Shown in pieces: positions 54,537 through 62,732 of a DNA stretch of 64,000 nucleotides. The position numbers were made by a program, and so were the translations under genes. Under the pieces are notes generated by a model, which saw nothing but the letters and a program-made list of their open reading frames with translations, was not told the DNA's origin and did not search any database. Source of the stretch: Erythrobacter sp. WG (lineage in GTDB: Bacteria; Pseudomonadota; Alphaproteobacteria; Sphingomonadales; Sphingomonadaceae); contig NZ_JAPFGY010000005.1 of assembly GCF_026586795.1 (NCBI RefSeq), positions 1 to 64,000 on the forward strand. The letters are read 5' to 3'. How positions within the stretch are numbered: position 1 is the stretch's first letter; every line of letters begins with the position of its first letter.

Positions 54537-56252
54537 TCAGGATTGCGCGCCGCGCTGTCGCCGGTGCGCGTCGCCGACGACGGCAATGGGGGAGGGGGCG
54601 CTTTCGCCCGCCTGCTCCACCAGCTGACCGGCCTCCCGCAGCCGCGCGCGCACCGCATCGGCATCCTCGGGCAGGCCGTAGAGGTAGCCCTGTGCCTTCA
54701 GCCGGCCCATGCGCTTCAGGGCCATGAGGATGTCCTCGTCCTCCACACCTTCGGCGGTGAGCGGCAGGTCGAGCCCCCGCCCGAGGCTGACGATCGCCTC
54801 GACGATGTGCGAACGGTTGCTCGGCTCGCGCAATTCGGCAACGAAGCTGCGGTCGATCTTGATACGGTCGAAGGGCAGGTTGCGCAGCTGCTCGAGGCTC
54901 GAATAGCCCGTGCCGAAGTCGTCCAGCGCGATCTGCACGCCCTGATTGCGCAAGCTGGTGATCATCGAGCGCACGAGGCCGATATTCTCGTGCAGGCAGC
55001 TTTCGGTGATCTCGATCTCCAGCCGGCGCGGCGGGAAGTTGGCGGCGACCAGCATCTTGAGCAGGCGCTGGGCGAACCACGGGTCACGCAATTGCACCGG
55101 CGAGATGTTGATCGAGAGCGTCAGGCTGTCGTGCCATTCGCGCGCGTCGGCGAAGGCGCGTTCCATGAGGCGCTCGGACATCTCGCTGATGAGGCCGATC
55201 TCCTCGGCCACCGGCACGAAGACATCCGGGCTGACCAGGCCGAAATCGGGCGAGCGCCAGCGGGCGAGCATCTCGAAGCCGACCAGCGCGCCGGTCTCGA
55301 CGTCGATCTGCTGCTCGTAGAAGGGCAGAAACTCGCCCCTGGAAAGACCGCGGCGAATGCCGGTTTCGAGGCTGTGGCGGAAGCGCAGCTCGCTCTCCAT
55401 GCTCGGCTCGAACCAGAAGTAGCGGTTCCGGCCCTGCTTCTTGGCATGGTAGAGCGCCATGTCGGCGCGGTGCATCAGGGTGGAGGCGTCGACGACCAGG
55501 CCGATCGTGCCGTCGGGCTCGTGGTCGGCGGCGATGCCGATCGACAGGGTGACGTCGATCGTCACCTCGGGCAACTGGATCGGCTCGGCAAAGCTTTCGA
55601 ACAGGCGGATCGCGAGGTCGTCGATCCGCTCGGGATGGCCGGCGGGGAAGGGCATGACGAAGGCGAATTCGTCCCCGCCCAGCCGCGCCAGCCGGGCCTC
55701 GCGCGGGAGCAGCGCGCGGATCCGCTCGCACAACATGACGAGCACGGCGTCGCCGTGAACGTGCCCGTGCATGTCATTGATCTGCTTGAAATTGTCGAGA
55801 TCGATCATGCAATAGGCGACCGCCTCGCCGCGCTGCGCGGCGCGGGTGCGGATCGCCTCGGTCTCCCCGAACATCGCCCGCCGGTTGAGGCACCCGGTGA
55901 GCGGATCGGTCGAGGCCAGCACCTGCGCGCGGGCCTCGGCGCGGCGGCGTTCGGCGATCTCGCGGGTCAGTTCGCGGTAGCGCCGCCAGCCGAAGATGAT
56001 CAGCGCGACATTGAGCAGCAGCGCATTGGCGAGCACCATGTCGGGCTTGTCGCCATAGCCGAGCATCGCCTGGATCGTCTGCGGGACGACCGAGCCGCCC
56101 GTGCCGATCAGCAGGATGATCGACGCCGCCGCGATGCCGAGCGCGACGAAATCGCGCTCGGCATTGTGCAGCGGATTGTCTGGCTCTTTGTCGGTCAACG
56201 CGGCTGCCCTATGCGGCTGATTGGAGCGTCCATCCCATAATGCGCTAAACAT
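54537..56252 (-). CDS. GGDEF-EAL cyclic-di-GMP protein, membrane-bound
   Basis: 571 aa from the ATG at 56252. Two TM segments near 35-85 (DFVALGIAAASIILLIGTGG; LANALLLNVALIIFGWRRY), then GGDEF domain with LARLGGDEFAFVMP (intact signature) and an I-site-like region lacking a clear RxxD. The EAL domain follows: FEMLARWRS (EML in place of EAL), SINISPVQL, LEIEITES, ALDDFGTGYSS, RIKIDRSFV, TAEGVED and AQGYLYGLP. All metal-binding and catalytic acidic residues remain, so hydrolysis is plausible. It may be bifunctional. No partner genes; a promoter gap of 79 bases divides it from the divergent EVE gene. Confidence 0.9.
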   Translation of the reverse strand: MFSALWDGRSNQPHRAAALTDKEPDNPLHNAERDFVALGIAAASIILLIGTGGSVVPQTIQAMLGYGDKPDMVLANALLLNVALIIFGWRRYRELTREIAERRRAEARAQVLASTDPLTGCLNRRAMFGETEAIRTRAAQRGEAVAYCMIDLDNFKQINDMHGHVHGDAVLVMLCERIRALLPREARLARLGGDEFAFVMPFPAGHPERIDDLAIRLFESFAEPIQLPEVTIDVTLSIGIAADHEPDGTIGLVVDASTLMHRADMALYHAKKQGRNRYFWFEPSMESELRFRHSLETGIRRGLSRGEFLPFYEQQIDVETGALVGFEMLARWRSPDFGLVSPDVFVPVAEEIGLISEMSERLMERAFADAREWHDSLTLSINISPVQLRDPWFAQRLLKMLVAANFPPRRLEIEITESCLHENIGLVRSMITSLRNQGVQIALDDFGTGYSSLEQLRNLPFDRIKIDRSFVAELREPSNRSHIVEAIVSLGRGLDLPLTAEGVEDEDILMALKRMGRLKAQGYLYGLPEDADAVRARLREAGQLVEQAGESAPSPIAVVGDAHRRQRGAQS

Positions 56253-56331
56253 CGGGTTAATCCGGGGGGCTTGGCGGGGGGTGTCCGGGCCGTCTATCGG
56301 GGCGGTGTCACACAATGGGACGCGAGCGCTT

Positions 56332-56736
56332 ATGGCCTACTGGCTGATGAAATCCGAACCGTTCAAATACAGCTGGGACGACCTCGTCGCGGAGGGCGAG
56401 GGGACCTGGGACGGGGTGCGCAACTATCTGGCGCGCAACAATTTGCAGGCGATGGAGGTGGGCGACGAGGCGTTCTTCTATCACAGCCGCGAGGGGCTGG
56501 AGATCGTCGGGATCTGCCAGATCAGCGTCACCGGGATCGGCGATCCGACCGATGCAACCGGCAAGTGGGCGGCGGTGAAGGTCAGGCCGAAGGAGCGCTT
56601 CGCCAAGCCCGTCACCCTCGCCGCGATCAAGGCCGAGCCGCGGCTGGCGGACATGCAGCTGATCCGCCTCTCCCGCCTGTCGGTCAGTGCGGTGACTCCG
56701 GAGGAATGGCAGCTGATCCGCGCCATGGCCGGCTGA
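56332..56736 (+). CDS. EVE-domain protein
   Basis: 134 aa, MAYWLMKSEPFKYSWDDLVA. EVE domain: GTWDGVRNYLARNNLQAMEV, GDEAFFYHSREGLEIVGICQ, WAAVKVRPKERFAKPVTLAA, IRLSRLSVSAVTPEEWQLIRA. This is the short THYN1-like form. EVE domains bind modified bases in nucleic acids; in bacteria stand-alone forms are common and their target is not settled. The parS site begins 7 bases after its stop codon. Confidence 0.9.
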   Translation: MAYWLMKSEPFKYSWDDLVAEGEGTWDGVRNYLARNNLQAMEVGDEAFFYHSREGLEIVGICQISVTGIGDPTDATGKWAAVKVRPKERFAKPVTLAAIKAEPRLADMQLIRLSRLSVSAVTPEEWQLIRAMAG

Positions 56737-56742
56737 CCGGGT

Positions 56743-56758
56743 TGTTTCACGTGAAACA
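56743..56758. promoter_or_regulatory. parS: parS site (exact 16-bp palindrome)
   Basis: Second exact TGTTTCACGTGAAACA, just after the EVE gene and 35.5 kb from the first. It too is followed by the G-rich repeat. As a ParB nucleation site it indicates that this window is probably near the replication origin. Confidence 0.9.
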
Positions 56759-56779
56759 CCGCCGCGAACGCTGGGCAAC

Positions 56780-56834
56780 GCGGGTCTAAAAAGGGTCTGG
56801 CAGGGGGCTGGCAGGGGTCAGGCGGGCCCCGAGG
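56780..56834 (+). repeat. G-rich tandem repeat beside the second parS
   Basis: CGGGTCTAAAAAGGGTCTGG, CAGGGGGCTGGCAGGGGTCA and GGCGGGCCCC: G-tracts separated by 6-8 bases, sharing GGGTCTGGCAGGGG with the repeat at 21290-21385. It could fold into a G-quadruplex. The following 56835-56901 holds no gene. Confidence 0.65.
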
Positions 56835-56901
56835 GCGTCCTATACACCGTCAGGCGGCGGATCACCTCGTCGCGGCCCTGCCTCTGTTCGCCCCTTGTGC
56901 C

Positions 56902-56926
56902 GGAACGGCTTTCGCCCTCATGCGTC
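56902..56926 (+). promoter_or_regulatory. Likely EcfG (general stress sigma factor) promoter of csbD
   Basis: GGAAC at 56902-56906, 16 bases, then CGTC at 56923-56926: one mismatch to the alphaproteobacterial EcfG consensus GGAAC-N16/17-CGTT. It is 51 bases before the csbD start, and csbD-type genes are known members of the general stress regulon. Confidence 0.6.
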
Positions 56927-56976
56927 CAACTTCTCGAAAGGCCAATAAAAACATTGGTTTAACGCAGGAGGTTATC

Positions 56977-57147
56977 ATGGGTGAATTCACCGACAAGGTC
57001 AAGGGCACCGCCAAGGAAGTGGTCGGGAAGGCCAAGCAGCAGTCGGGCAACCCCGCGACCCGCGCCGAGGGCCGCGCGCAGGAAGCCGAAGGCAAGATCG
57101 ACAAGGCCAAGGGTTCGGTCAAGGGCGCGCTTGGCGACCGCATCTGA
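56977..57147 (+). CDS. CsbD-family stress protein
   Basis: 56 aa from MGEFTDKVKGTAKEVVGKAK with a near-perfect CAGGAGG before the ATG. GNPATRAEGRAQEAEGKIDK followed by AKGSVKGALGDRI is the CsbD motif, a short four-helix, highly charged cytoplasmic protein. It is a general stress marker with unknown mechanism. Likely transcribed from the EcfG promoter described above and ended by a strong terminator. Confidence 0.93.
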   Translation: MGEFTDKVKGTAKEVVGKAKQQSGNPATRAEGRAQEAEGKIDKAKGSVKGALGDRI

Positions 57148-57203
57148 CGGTCCGCAGGGCCAGACCCGATGGCCCGACAAGGCGGTTTAGTCACCGCGTA
57201 CCG

Positions 57204-57240
57204 GAAAGGCCGCTCTCCACATCGAGGAGGGCGGCCTTTC
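57204..57240 (+). terminator. Intrinsic terminator of csbD
   Basis: GAAAGGCCGC and GCGGCCTTTC, a perfect 10-bp inverted repeat with inner CTCTCC/GGAGG-type pairing, followed by TC. It lies between csbD and the convergent ThDP gene and, with its A and T flanks, may serve both. Confidence 0.8.
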
Positions 57241-57258
57241 TCGCATCCGGCTCCCGCG

Positions 57259-58953
57259 TCAGCCGGCACCCTTCGCCTTTGCGCGCAGCCCGCTGATCGT
57301 CGCGCCGCTCGCAGCGATGTGCTCGAGATCGGTGAGCGCATGGATCAGGCGCACGCCGCTGCGGCCCTTCGCGTCCTCGAGCGCGGCGATGAACTCCCCC
57401 GTCGTCTCCGCCCGCGCCGCCCACGCGCCATAGGCTTCGGCAAGCTTCGCGAAGTCGGGATTGACCAGCTTGGTCGCCGAGACCCGGCCGGGATATTCGC
57501 GCTCCTGGTGCATCCGGATCGTGCCGTAGGCACCGTTGTCGACCACCACCACGATCAGGTTCGCGCCGTGCTGCACGGCGGTTGCCAGCTCCTGCCCGTT
57601 CATCAGGAAATCGCCGTCCCCCGCAACCGCAACCACCGTCTGTCCGGGTAAGCGCAGCGCGGCGGCGATGCCGGCGGGGACGCCGTAGCCCATCGCCCCG
57701 CAGGTCGGCGCGAGCTGGCCCGGGAAGGCCTCGTAGCGCCAGTAGCGGTGCCACCAGCCGGCGAAATTGCCCGCCCCGTTGGCGACGATGGTGTCGGCGG
57801 GAAGGTGTGCGCGCATCGCGGTGACACAGGCGGCAAGGTCCATCGCCGCGTCCGAGCCGCCCGGCGTCGCCCAGGCCTCCCACGCGGCGTGCGCCTGCGC
57901 GCCCGCATCGAAAGGGATGATCTCGCTGTCGTCCCACAGCCGCGCGCATTCGGCGAATTCGTCGACCGCGCAGCACAGCGCCAGATCGGTGCGGTAGACC
58001 CGGCCGAGCTCCTCGGGGTCGGGATGCACGTGGACGAGCAGCTGGCCGGGATGCTCGAGGCCGGGGAGGGTGTAACCGTCGGTGGTCGCCTCCCCCAGCC
58101 TTGCGCCGACGGCGATGATGAGGTCCGCCTGCGCGACGCGTTCGGCGAGCTTCGGGTTGGGGCCGTAGCCGAGGTTGCCGGCATAGACCGGCGAGGAGGG
58201 GGCGATCGCGTCCTGGCGGCGGAAGGCGGTGGCGACGGGCAGCCCGATCCGCTCGGCAAAGGCCTGGAAGTGCTCCCGCGCCTTGGCGTTCCAGCCCGCC
58301 CCGCCGATGATCGCGATGGGGCTGGCGGCATCGGCGATCATGTCGAACAGCGCCTGCATCGCATCGGGGCAGACGGCCTGCGCGGGGCGCACCACGGCCG
58401 GGCGCGGGGCGAGCGCAGCGGGGACCTGTTCGACCAGCATGTCCTCGGGCAGGGCCAGCACGACCGGGCCGGGCCGCCCGCTCATCGCCGCCGCATAGGC
58501 GCGGGCGATGTATTCGGGGATGCGCGCCGGATCGTCGATCCGCGCCGCCCATTTGCAGATGGGCGCGAAAAAGGCGGGGAAATCGACCTCCTGGAACCCC
58601 TCGCGCCCCTGCGCAGAGCGCGCGACGTCGCCCACGAAGAGGATCATCGGCTGCGAATCCTGGTGCGCGACATGGACGCCGATCGAGGCATTGGTCGCGC
58701 CCGGGCCGCGGGTGACGAAGGCGATGCCGGGCCGCCCCGATCCTTCGGCAAGGCTCAGCGCCCCGTCGGCGCAGGCCATGAACGCCGCGCCCCCTTCCTG
58801 GCGGCAGGTGACGACGTCGATCTCCGGCCGGTCGGGCAGGGCATCGAGCACGGCGAGGAAGCTTTCGCCCGGCACGGTGAAGATCCGGCTGGCGCCCTGC
58901 GCGGCGAGGCAATCGACCAGCAGCGCGGCGGCGGTTCGGGTGGAATCAGGCAC
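57259..58953 (-). CDS. Thiamine-diphosphate-dependent enzyme, acetolactate-synthase-like
   Basis: 564 aa, MPDSTRTAAALLVDCLAAQG. Three-domain ThDP fold: N-terminal PYR domain with catalytic Glu in VTCRQEGGAAFMA, central Rossmann-like domain (SPIAIIGGAGWNAKAREHFQ), and C-terminal PP domain with GDGDFLMNGQELATA and VVVDNGAYGTIRMHQ for Mg-ThDP. No regulatory subunit gene (ilvN) is near, so a catabolic or unrelated decarboxylase/carboligase is as likely as acetohydroxyacid synthase. Cytoplasmic. Exact reaction unknown. It is convergent with csbD. Confidence 0.8.
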   Translation of the reverse strand: MPDSTRTAAALLVDCLAAQGASRIFTVPGESFLAVLDALPDRPEIDVVTCRQEGGAAFMACADGALSLAEGSGRPGIAFVTRGPGATNASIGVHVAHQDSQPMILFVGDVARSAQGREGFQEVDFPAFFAPICKWAARIDDPARIPEYIARAYAAAMSGRPGPVVLALPEDMLVEQVPAALAPRPAVVRPAQAVCPDAMQALFDMIADAASPIAIIGGAGWNAKAREHFQAFAERIGLPVATAFRRQDAIAPSSPVYAGNLGYGPNPKLAERVAQADLIIAVGARLGEATTDGYTLPGLEHPGQLLVHVHPDPEELGRVYRTDLALCCAVDEFAECARLWDDSEIIPFDAGAQAHAAWEAWATPGGSDAAMDLAACVTAMRAHLPADTIVANGAGNFAGWWHRYWRYEAFPGQLAPTCGAMGYGVPAGIAAALRLPGQTVVAVAGDGDFLMNGQELATAVQHGANLIVVVVDNGAYGTIRMHQEREYPGRVSATKLVNPDFAKLAEAYGAWAARAETTGEFIAALEDAKGRSGVRLIHALTDLEHIAASGATISGLRAKAKGAG

Positions 58954-59138
58954 GTGTCGTCTCTCCCCTCGTGGCTGGGGGAGGCTCTACAGCCGGGGGC
59001 AGGGCCGTGCAAACCGCCTCGCCCCTTCCACAGCCCTGCACGGCTTGTCCCACGCCGCGACAGAATGGCCGCAAAGCGTTTCCAACCGTTAAGAAAGTCT
59101 TAAAGACTGGCTGCCCCGCCACCCGGAGATTCGCCGAA

Positions 59139-59330
59139 ATGCGCCGCAGCCTGGTCCTCACCGACGAGACCGCCCGCCACTGGTTCCGCGCTTCGCTGCC
59201 GCCGCACGTCACGCGCGATCTGATCCCGATTCCGGCCGAAAGCCTGTGGCGCCTGACGGTCGAGGACGTGCGCGGCGTCGCCAGCACCTACGTGGCGCTG
59301 ACGCTCGCGATCTTCGCCTTCATCCTTTAG
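59139..59330 (+). CDS. Small membrane protein of unknown function
   Basis: 63 aa from MRRSLVLTDETARHWFRASL, GGAG 9 bases upstream. Polar N-terminal 40 residues (PPHVTRDLIPIPAESLWRLT), then one C-terminal TM segment (GVASTYVALTLAIFAFIL), so it is probably tail-anchored. No family known to me. Its stop overlaps the end of the convergent transporter gene by 4 bases. The upstream gap (58954-59138) contains no other gene. Moderate certainty because of length. Confidence 0.5.
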   Translation: MRRSLVLTDETARHWFRASLPPHVTRDLIPIPAESLWRLTVEDVRGVASTYVALTLAIFAFIL

Positions 59331-60655
59331 GCCGCGGCAGCCTCGGCGGAGGGGCGCTGCCCTTCGATCCGGTAGAGCTTGCGCGCGGTGGTGGCCGAAA
59401 CCACGCACAGCCCGAGACTGACCAGCAGTTGTTCTTCGAGCGGGATGCCGAAGAAGCCGAGCACCCCCGCACCCCCTGCGCCCACCGCCATGAACACGCA
59501 GGAGATGAAGTTGTTCGCCGCGACCGAACGCGAGGCTTCCGACTTGTCCACGCGGGTCGTCAGGAAGGCATAGAGCGGCACCACGAACATCCCCCCCGCG
59601 ACCGCGATCAGCAACAGATTGGCGATCAGCACGAGTGCCAGCGGCTGTGCGAGGAATTCGGAAACGCCAAAAAGGCCGCCATTTGTCGGCGTCAGGTTCC
59701 ACATCCGGCATCCGAGGTAGAAGGTGACCAGCAGCACCGCCATCACCAGGACTGACACCGGCGAATGGCGCGCGGAGATTTCGCCCTTCAGCAGGGCATT
59801 GATCGCCACAGACCCGATCGCGATCCCTGCGGAGAAGGCCACCAGCAGCACCATCGCCACCTGCTTGTCGGCGAGCAGCACATTCTTGGCGAGGGGGAAG
59901 AACTGCGTGCCCAGGATCGCCGCAATGGCCCAGAAATAGCTGATTGCGAGCACCGAATAGCGCAGCTCGAGATTGCCGAACGAGAAGGCGATCAGGTCTC
60001 TCGAGGCGCGGACCGGGTTCCAGTCGACCTTGGTGTCCTCGCCCTGCGCGGGCGCGGGCGGGACGTGGCGACACACCGCATAGCCGAGGATGGCGAAAGC
60101 GATGATCGCCACTGTGCTCTGTGTGACCGAGAACACCGCCGAAAGGATCATGCCGGCAAGGATCGCCACGTAGGTGCCGGCTTCGACCAGCCCGGTCCCA
60201 GCGAGCACTTCGCCGTCCTCAAGGTGCTGGGGGAGGATCGCGTACTTGATCGGGCCGAAGAAGGTCGAATGCACCCCCATCGCGAACAGGGCCACAAACA
60301 TCAGCGGGATCGCGACGCTTTCCACCGCGATGCCGCGCGCGGCCATGGTGAGACCGGCGGCGCCGATCGACATGATGATGATCTCGGCGAACTTGATCCA
60401 GCGGATGATCCTGGTCTTGTCGCGCATGTCGGCAAGCTGGCCCGAGGTCGCCGAGAACAGCACGAAGGGGAGCACGAACAGCGCGGTCGCGACACCGCTC
60501 ACCAGTGTCTCCATCTCCGGCGAATCGTAGAGCTGGTACACGATGAACAGCACCATCGCGTTCTTGTAGAGATTGTCGTTCAGCGCGTTCAGCAGCTGGG
60601 TGAGGAACAGCGGCAGGAACTGCCGTTTGCGCATCAGCTGGGTGGATGTCGTCAT
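59327..60655 (-). CDS. MFS transporter, LplT-like (lysophospholipid)
   Basis: 442 aa with 12 TM segments. The start RKRQFLPLFLTQLLNALNDN followed by LYKNAMVLFIVYQLYD is the hallmark of the LplT/Aas transporter group; MRDKTRIIRWIKFAEIIIM and MGVHSTFFGPIKYAILPQHL, EDGEVLAGTGLVEAGTYVAI complete it. LplT flips lysophospholipids inward for re-acylation. In many proteobacteria it is fused or next to an acyltransferase; none is here. Substrate inferred. Confidence 0.8.
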   Translation of the reverse strand: MTTSTQLMRKRQFLPLFLTQLLNALNDNLYKNAMVLFIVYQLYDSPEMETLVSGVATALFVLPFVLFSATSGQLADMRDKTRIIRWIKFAEIIIMSIGAAGLTMAARGIAVESVAIPLMFVALFAMGVHSTFFGPIKYAILPQHLEDGEVLAGTGLVEAGTYVAILAGMILSAVFSVTQSTVAIIAFAILGYAVCRHVPPAPAQGEDTKVDWNPVRASRDLIAFSFGNLELRYSVLAISYFWAIAAILGTQFFPLAKNVLLADKQVAMVLLVAFSAGIAIGSVAINALLKGEISARHSPVSVLVMAVLLVTFYLGCRMWNLTPTNGGLFGVSEFLAQPLALVLIANLLLIAVAGGMFVVPLYAFLTTRVDKSEASRSVAANNFISCVFMAVGAGGAGVLGFFGIPLEEQLLVSLGLCVVSATTARKLYRIEGQRPSAEAAAA

Positions 60656-60807
60656 GCGTGGCGGCGCCAGTGTTCCGGTTGCATGCCTCGCGACATAGCG
60701 CGAGGCGGCACTTTCACAAGAGCGGCATGATCCGGGGCGGCATGTCGGGTTGTCGTGCCGACGGGGGTTTTGCGCTTGGCCGAGCGGCGCTAGAGGAGAA
60801 GGCGCCC

Positions 60808-61416
60808 ATGCAGAGCCTCCCCAACATCCTCACCGCCTCGCGCATCTTCGCGGTGCCGCTGCTCGCCTTCTTCCTGTGGTGGCCGGAGTGGCGGCTGGGC
60901 TACCTCGTCGGCTTCGTGCTCTACTGCGTGATCGCCATCACCGATTTCTTCGACGGCTATCTGGCGCGCGCGCAGGGGGCCGTCTCGAAGCTCGGGATCT
61001 TCCTCGATCCGATCGCCGACAAGATCATGGTCGCCGCCGTCATCCTCGTGCTGACCGCGCAAGGCTATCTGCGCGGGCCTTATGCGGGGGACGTCCACGT
61101 GATCGCGGGGCTCATCATCCTGGTGCGCGAGATCGCGGTCTCGGGCTTGCGCGAGTTCCTGGGCGGCATCCAGGTCTCGGTCCCGGTCTCGCGGCTCGCC
61201 AAGTGGAAGACCACCTTCCAGCTCGTGGCGCTGGGCGCGCTGATTCTCGGCGGGGCGGTGCATGGCAAGCCCTGCCAGTCGGTGGGCGAGGGCTGCGGCA
61301 CCATCGCGCAGAGCTGGGTGCACCTCGTCGGCCTCGTCTCGCTGTGGACGGCCGCGGTGCTGACCCTCATCACCGGGTGGGACTACCTGCGCGTCGGCCT
61401 CAAGCACATGGACTGA
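60808..61416 (+). CDS. pgsA: CDP-diacylglycerol-glycerol-3-phosphate 3-phosphatidyltransferase
   Basis: 202 aa from MQSLPNILTASRIFAVPLLA, GAGGAG upstream. CDP-alcohol phosphatidyltransferase motif DFFDGYLARAQGAVSKLGIF and LDPIADKIMVAA, several TM segments, and LVREIAVSGLREFLGG typical of PgsA. It makes phosphatidylglycerol phosphate in the inner membrane. CdsA, PssA and Psd, the other steps, are also encoded in the window. moaD/moaE, which often follow it in alphaproteobacteria, are absent. Confidence 0.94.
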   Translation: MQSLPNILTASRIFAVPLLAFFLWWPEWRLGYLVGFVLYCVIAITDFFDGYLARAQGAVSKLGIFLDPIADKIMVAAVILVLTAQGYLRGPYAGDVHVIAGLIILVREIAVSGLREFLGGIQVSVPVSRLAKWKTTFQLVALGALILGGAVHGKPCQSVGEGCGTIAQSWVHLVGLVSLWTAAVLTLITGWDYLRVGLKHMD

Positions 61417-61474
61417 GAAACGCCCGTTTCCGTAGGGTCTTGCATGGGCCGGCGGCGGTGATACAAAATCTCGC

Positions 61475-61822
61475 ATGGGATGGGATTCGACGCCCGAACC
61501 GGGCGCTTTCGTAGGGCAATTGGCAGACCACGCACGCCAGCTTCAACGCGAGGCGCGGGACGCGTTCGAACGGGGGGACTACACCCGCGCCTCAGCCCTG
61601 ATCGGCGATGCGGAACTGCTGGCCGAGGATGTCCACGAACTGGTGGCGGCGATGGAGCGGCGTCAGATCGGCAGCCTGGCGACGCTCGCGGCCTATGACC
61701 TGCGGATCGATGCCGAGACCCCGCCGCAGCCGCCCGCGCGCCGCCTGCCGCTGAGCCCGCGCGCGCTCAAGCTCGCGATCGGGGCGAGCCTCACGCTCGG
61801 GCTGGCGCTGACCGAATTCTGA
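61475..61822 (+). CDS. Hypothetical protein with C-terminal TM segment
   Basis: 115 aa, MGWDSTPEPGAFVGQLADHA. Residues 15-70 are helical and charged (RQLQREARDAFERGDYTRAS, ALIGDAELLAEDVHELVAAM), a TPR-like helix pair; a Pro/Arg linker and a short hydrophobic end (LKLAIGASLTLGLALTEF) follow. I do not recognise a family. pgsA ends 58 bases upstream on the same strand and oxyR faces it. Conservation would decide whether it is real; codon use looks normal. Confidence 0.55.
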   Translation: MGWDSTPEPGAFVGQLADHARQLQREARDAFERGDYTRASALIGDAELLAEDVHELVAAMERRQIGSLATLAAYDLRIDAETPPQPPARRLPLSPRALKLAIGASLTLGLALTEF

Positions 61823-61832
61823 TCCGCCCGCG

Positions 61833-62729
61833 CTAGCCCGCGCGCAGTTCCTCGGCGAGCAGCTGGAAATCCGCCTCGCGCGGGGAATTGCGGCGCCAGG
61901 CGAGCACGATCGTGCGCGTGGCGGTGGGGCTGTCGACGGGCCGGGCGACGACCTGCGTGCCCGCGAGGATCCCCGCATTCAGCGCCATTTCGGGCAGCAT
62001 GGTGAGGCCGAGATCATTGTCGACCAGCTGCACCAGCGTGTGCAGGCTCGTCCCGATCATCGCCGCGCTCGCCCGCAATTCGGCGCGGCTGCACGCGGCG
62101 AGCGCGTGGTCGCGCAGGCAATGCCCGTCCTCGAGCAGCAGCAGCCGCCCGGTGTCGATCATCTCAGGCGGAACGCTCGCCGGAGGATCGCGCGGATCAT
62201 CCTTGGGGAAGGCGATGAACAGGCGGTCCTCGGCGATCTGCGCGATCGCGGCATCCCCGGTGTCGAAGGGCAGCGCCAGCAGCACGCAATCGACCCGCCC
62301 GTGGGAGAGGGATTCGAGCGCGTCCTGGCTGGTCTCCTCGCGCAGCATAAGTTTCAGGTCCGGCCGCTCGCGCTTCAGGCGCGGCAGGATGCGCGGCAGC
62401 AGGAAGGGGGCGATGGTGGGGATGACGCTCATGCGCAGCTCGCCGGACAGGGGCTTGCCCGATGCCTGGACGAGGTCAGCGAGCTCCTCCGCCTCGCGCA
62501 GCAGCCGGTTGGCCTTGGCGACCACCTGCTCGCCCAATGCCGTGAACCGCACCACCCGGCGCGAGCGTTCGACCAGCGTGACGCCGAGCAGGGATTCGAG
62601 CTCGCGGATCCCCGCCGACAGCGTCGATTGCGAGACGAAGCTCGCATCGGCCGCCTTGCCGAAATGCCCGTGCTCGTGAAGCGCTACGAGGTATTGCAAC
62701 TGCTTGATGGTGGGGAGGTAGGTGGACAC
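61833..62729 (-). CDS. oxyR: Hydrogen peroxide sensor OxyR
   Basis: 298 aa, GTG start. LysR-type HTH: PTIKQLQYLVALHEHGHFGK, AADASFVSQSTLSAGIRELE, LLGVTLVERSRRVV. The redox pair is intact: Cys204 in LLLLEDGHCLRDHAL and Cys213 in AACSRAEL, spaced 9 apart as in E. coli OxyR (199/208). H2O2 forms the disulfide and turns on peroxide defence. No catalase or ahpC gene is adjacent; rnd lies upstream beyond a repeat element. Confidence 0.93.
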   Translation of the reverse strand: MSTYLPTIKQLQYLVALHEHGHFGKAADASFVSQSTLSAGIRELESLLGVTLVERSRRVVRFTALGEQVVAKANRLLREAEELADLVQASGKPLSGELRMSVIPTIAPFLLPRILPRLKRERPDLKLMLREETSQDALESLSHGRVDCVLLALPFDTGDAAIAQIAEDRLFIAFPKDDPRDPPASVPPEMIDTGRLLLLEDGHCLRDHALAACSRAELRASAAMIGTSLHTLVQLVDNDLGLTMLPEMALNAGILAGTQVVARPVDSPTATRTIVLAWRRNSPREADFQLLAEELRAG

Positions 62730-62732
62730 TCA

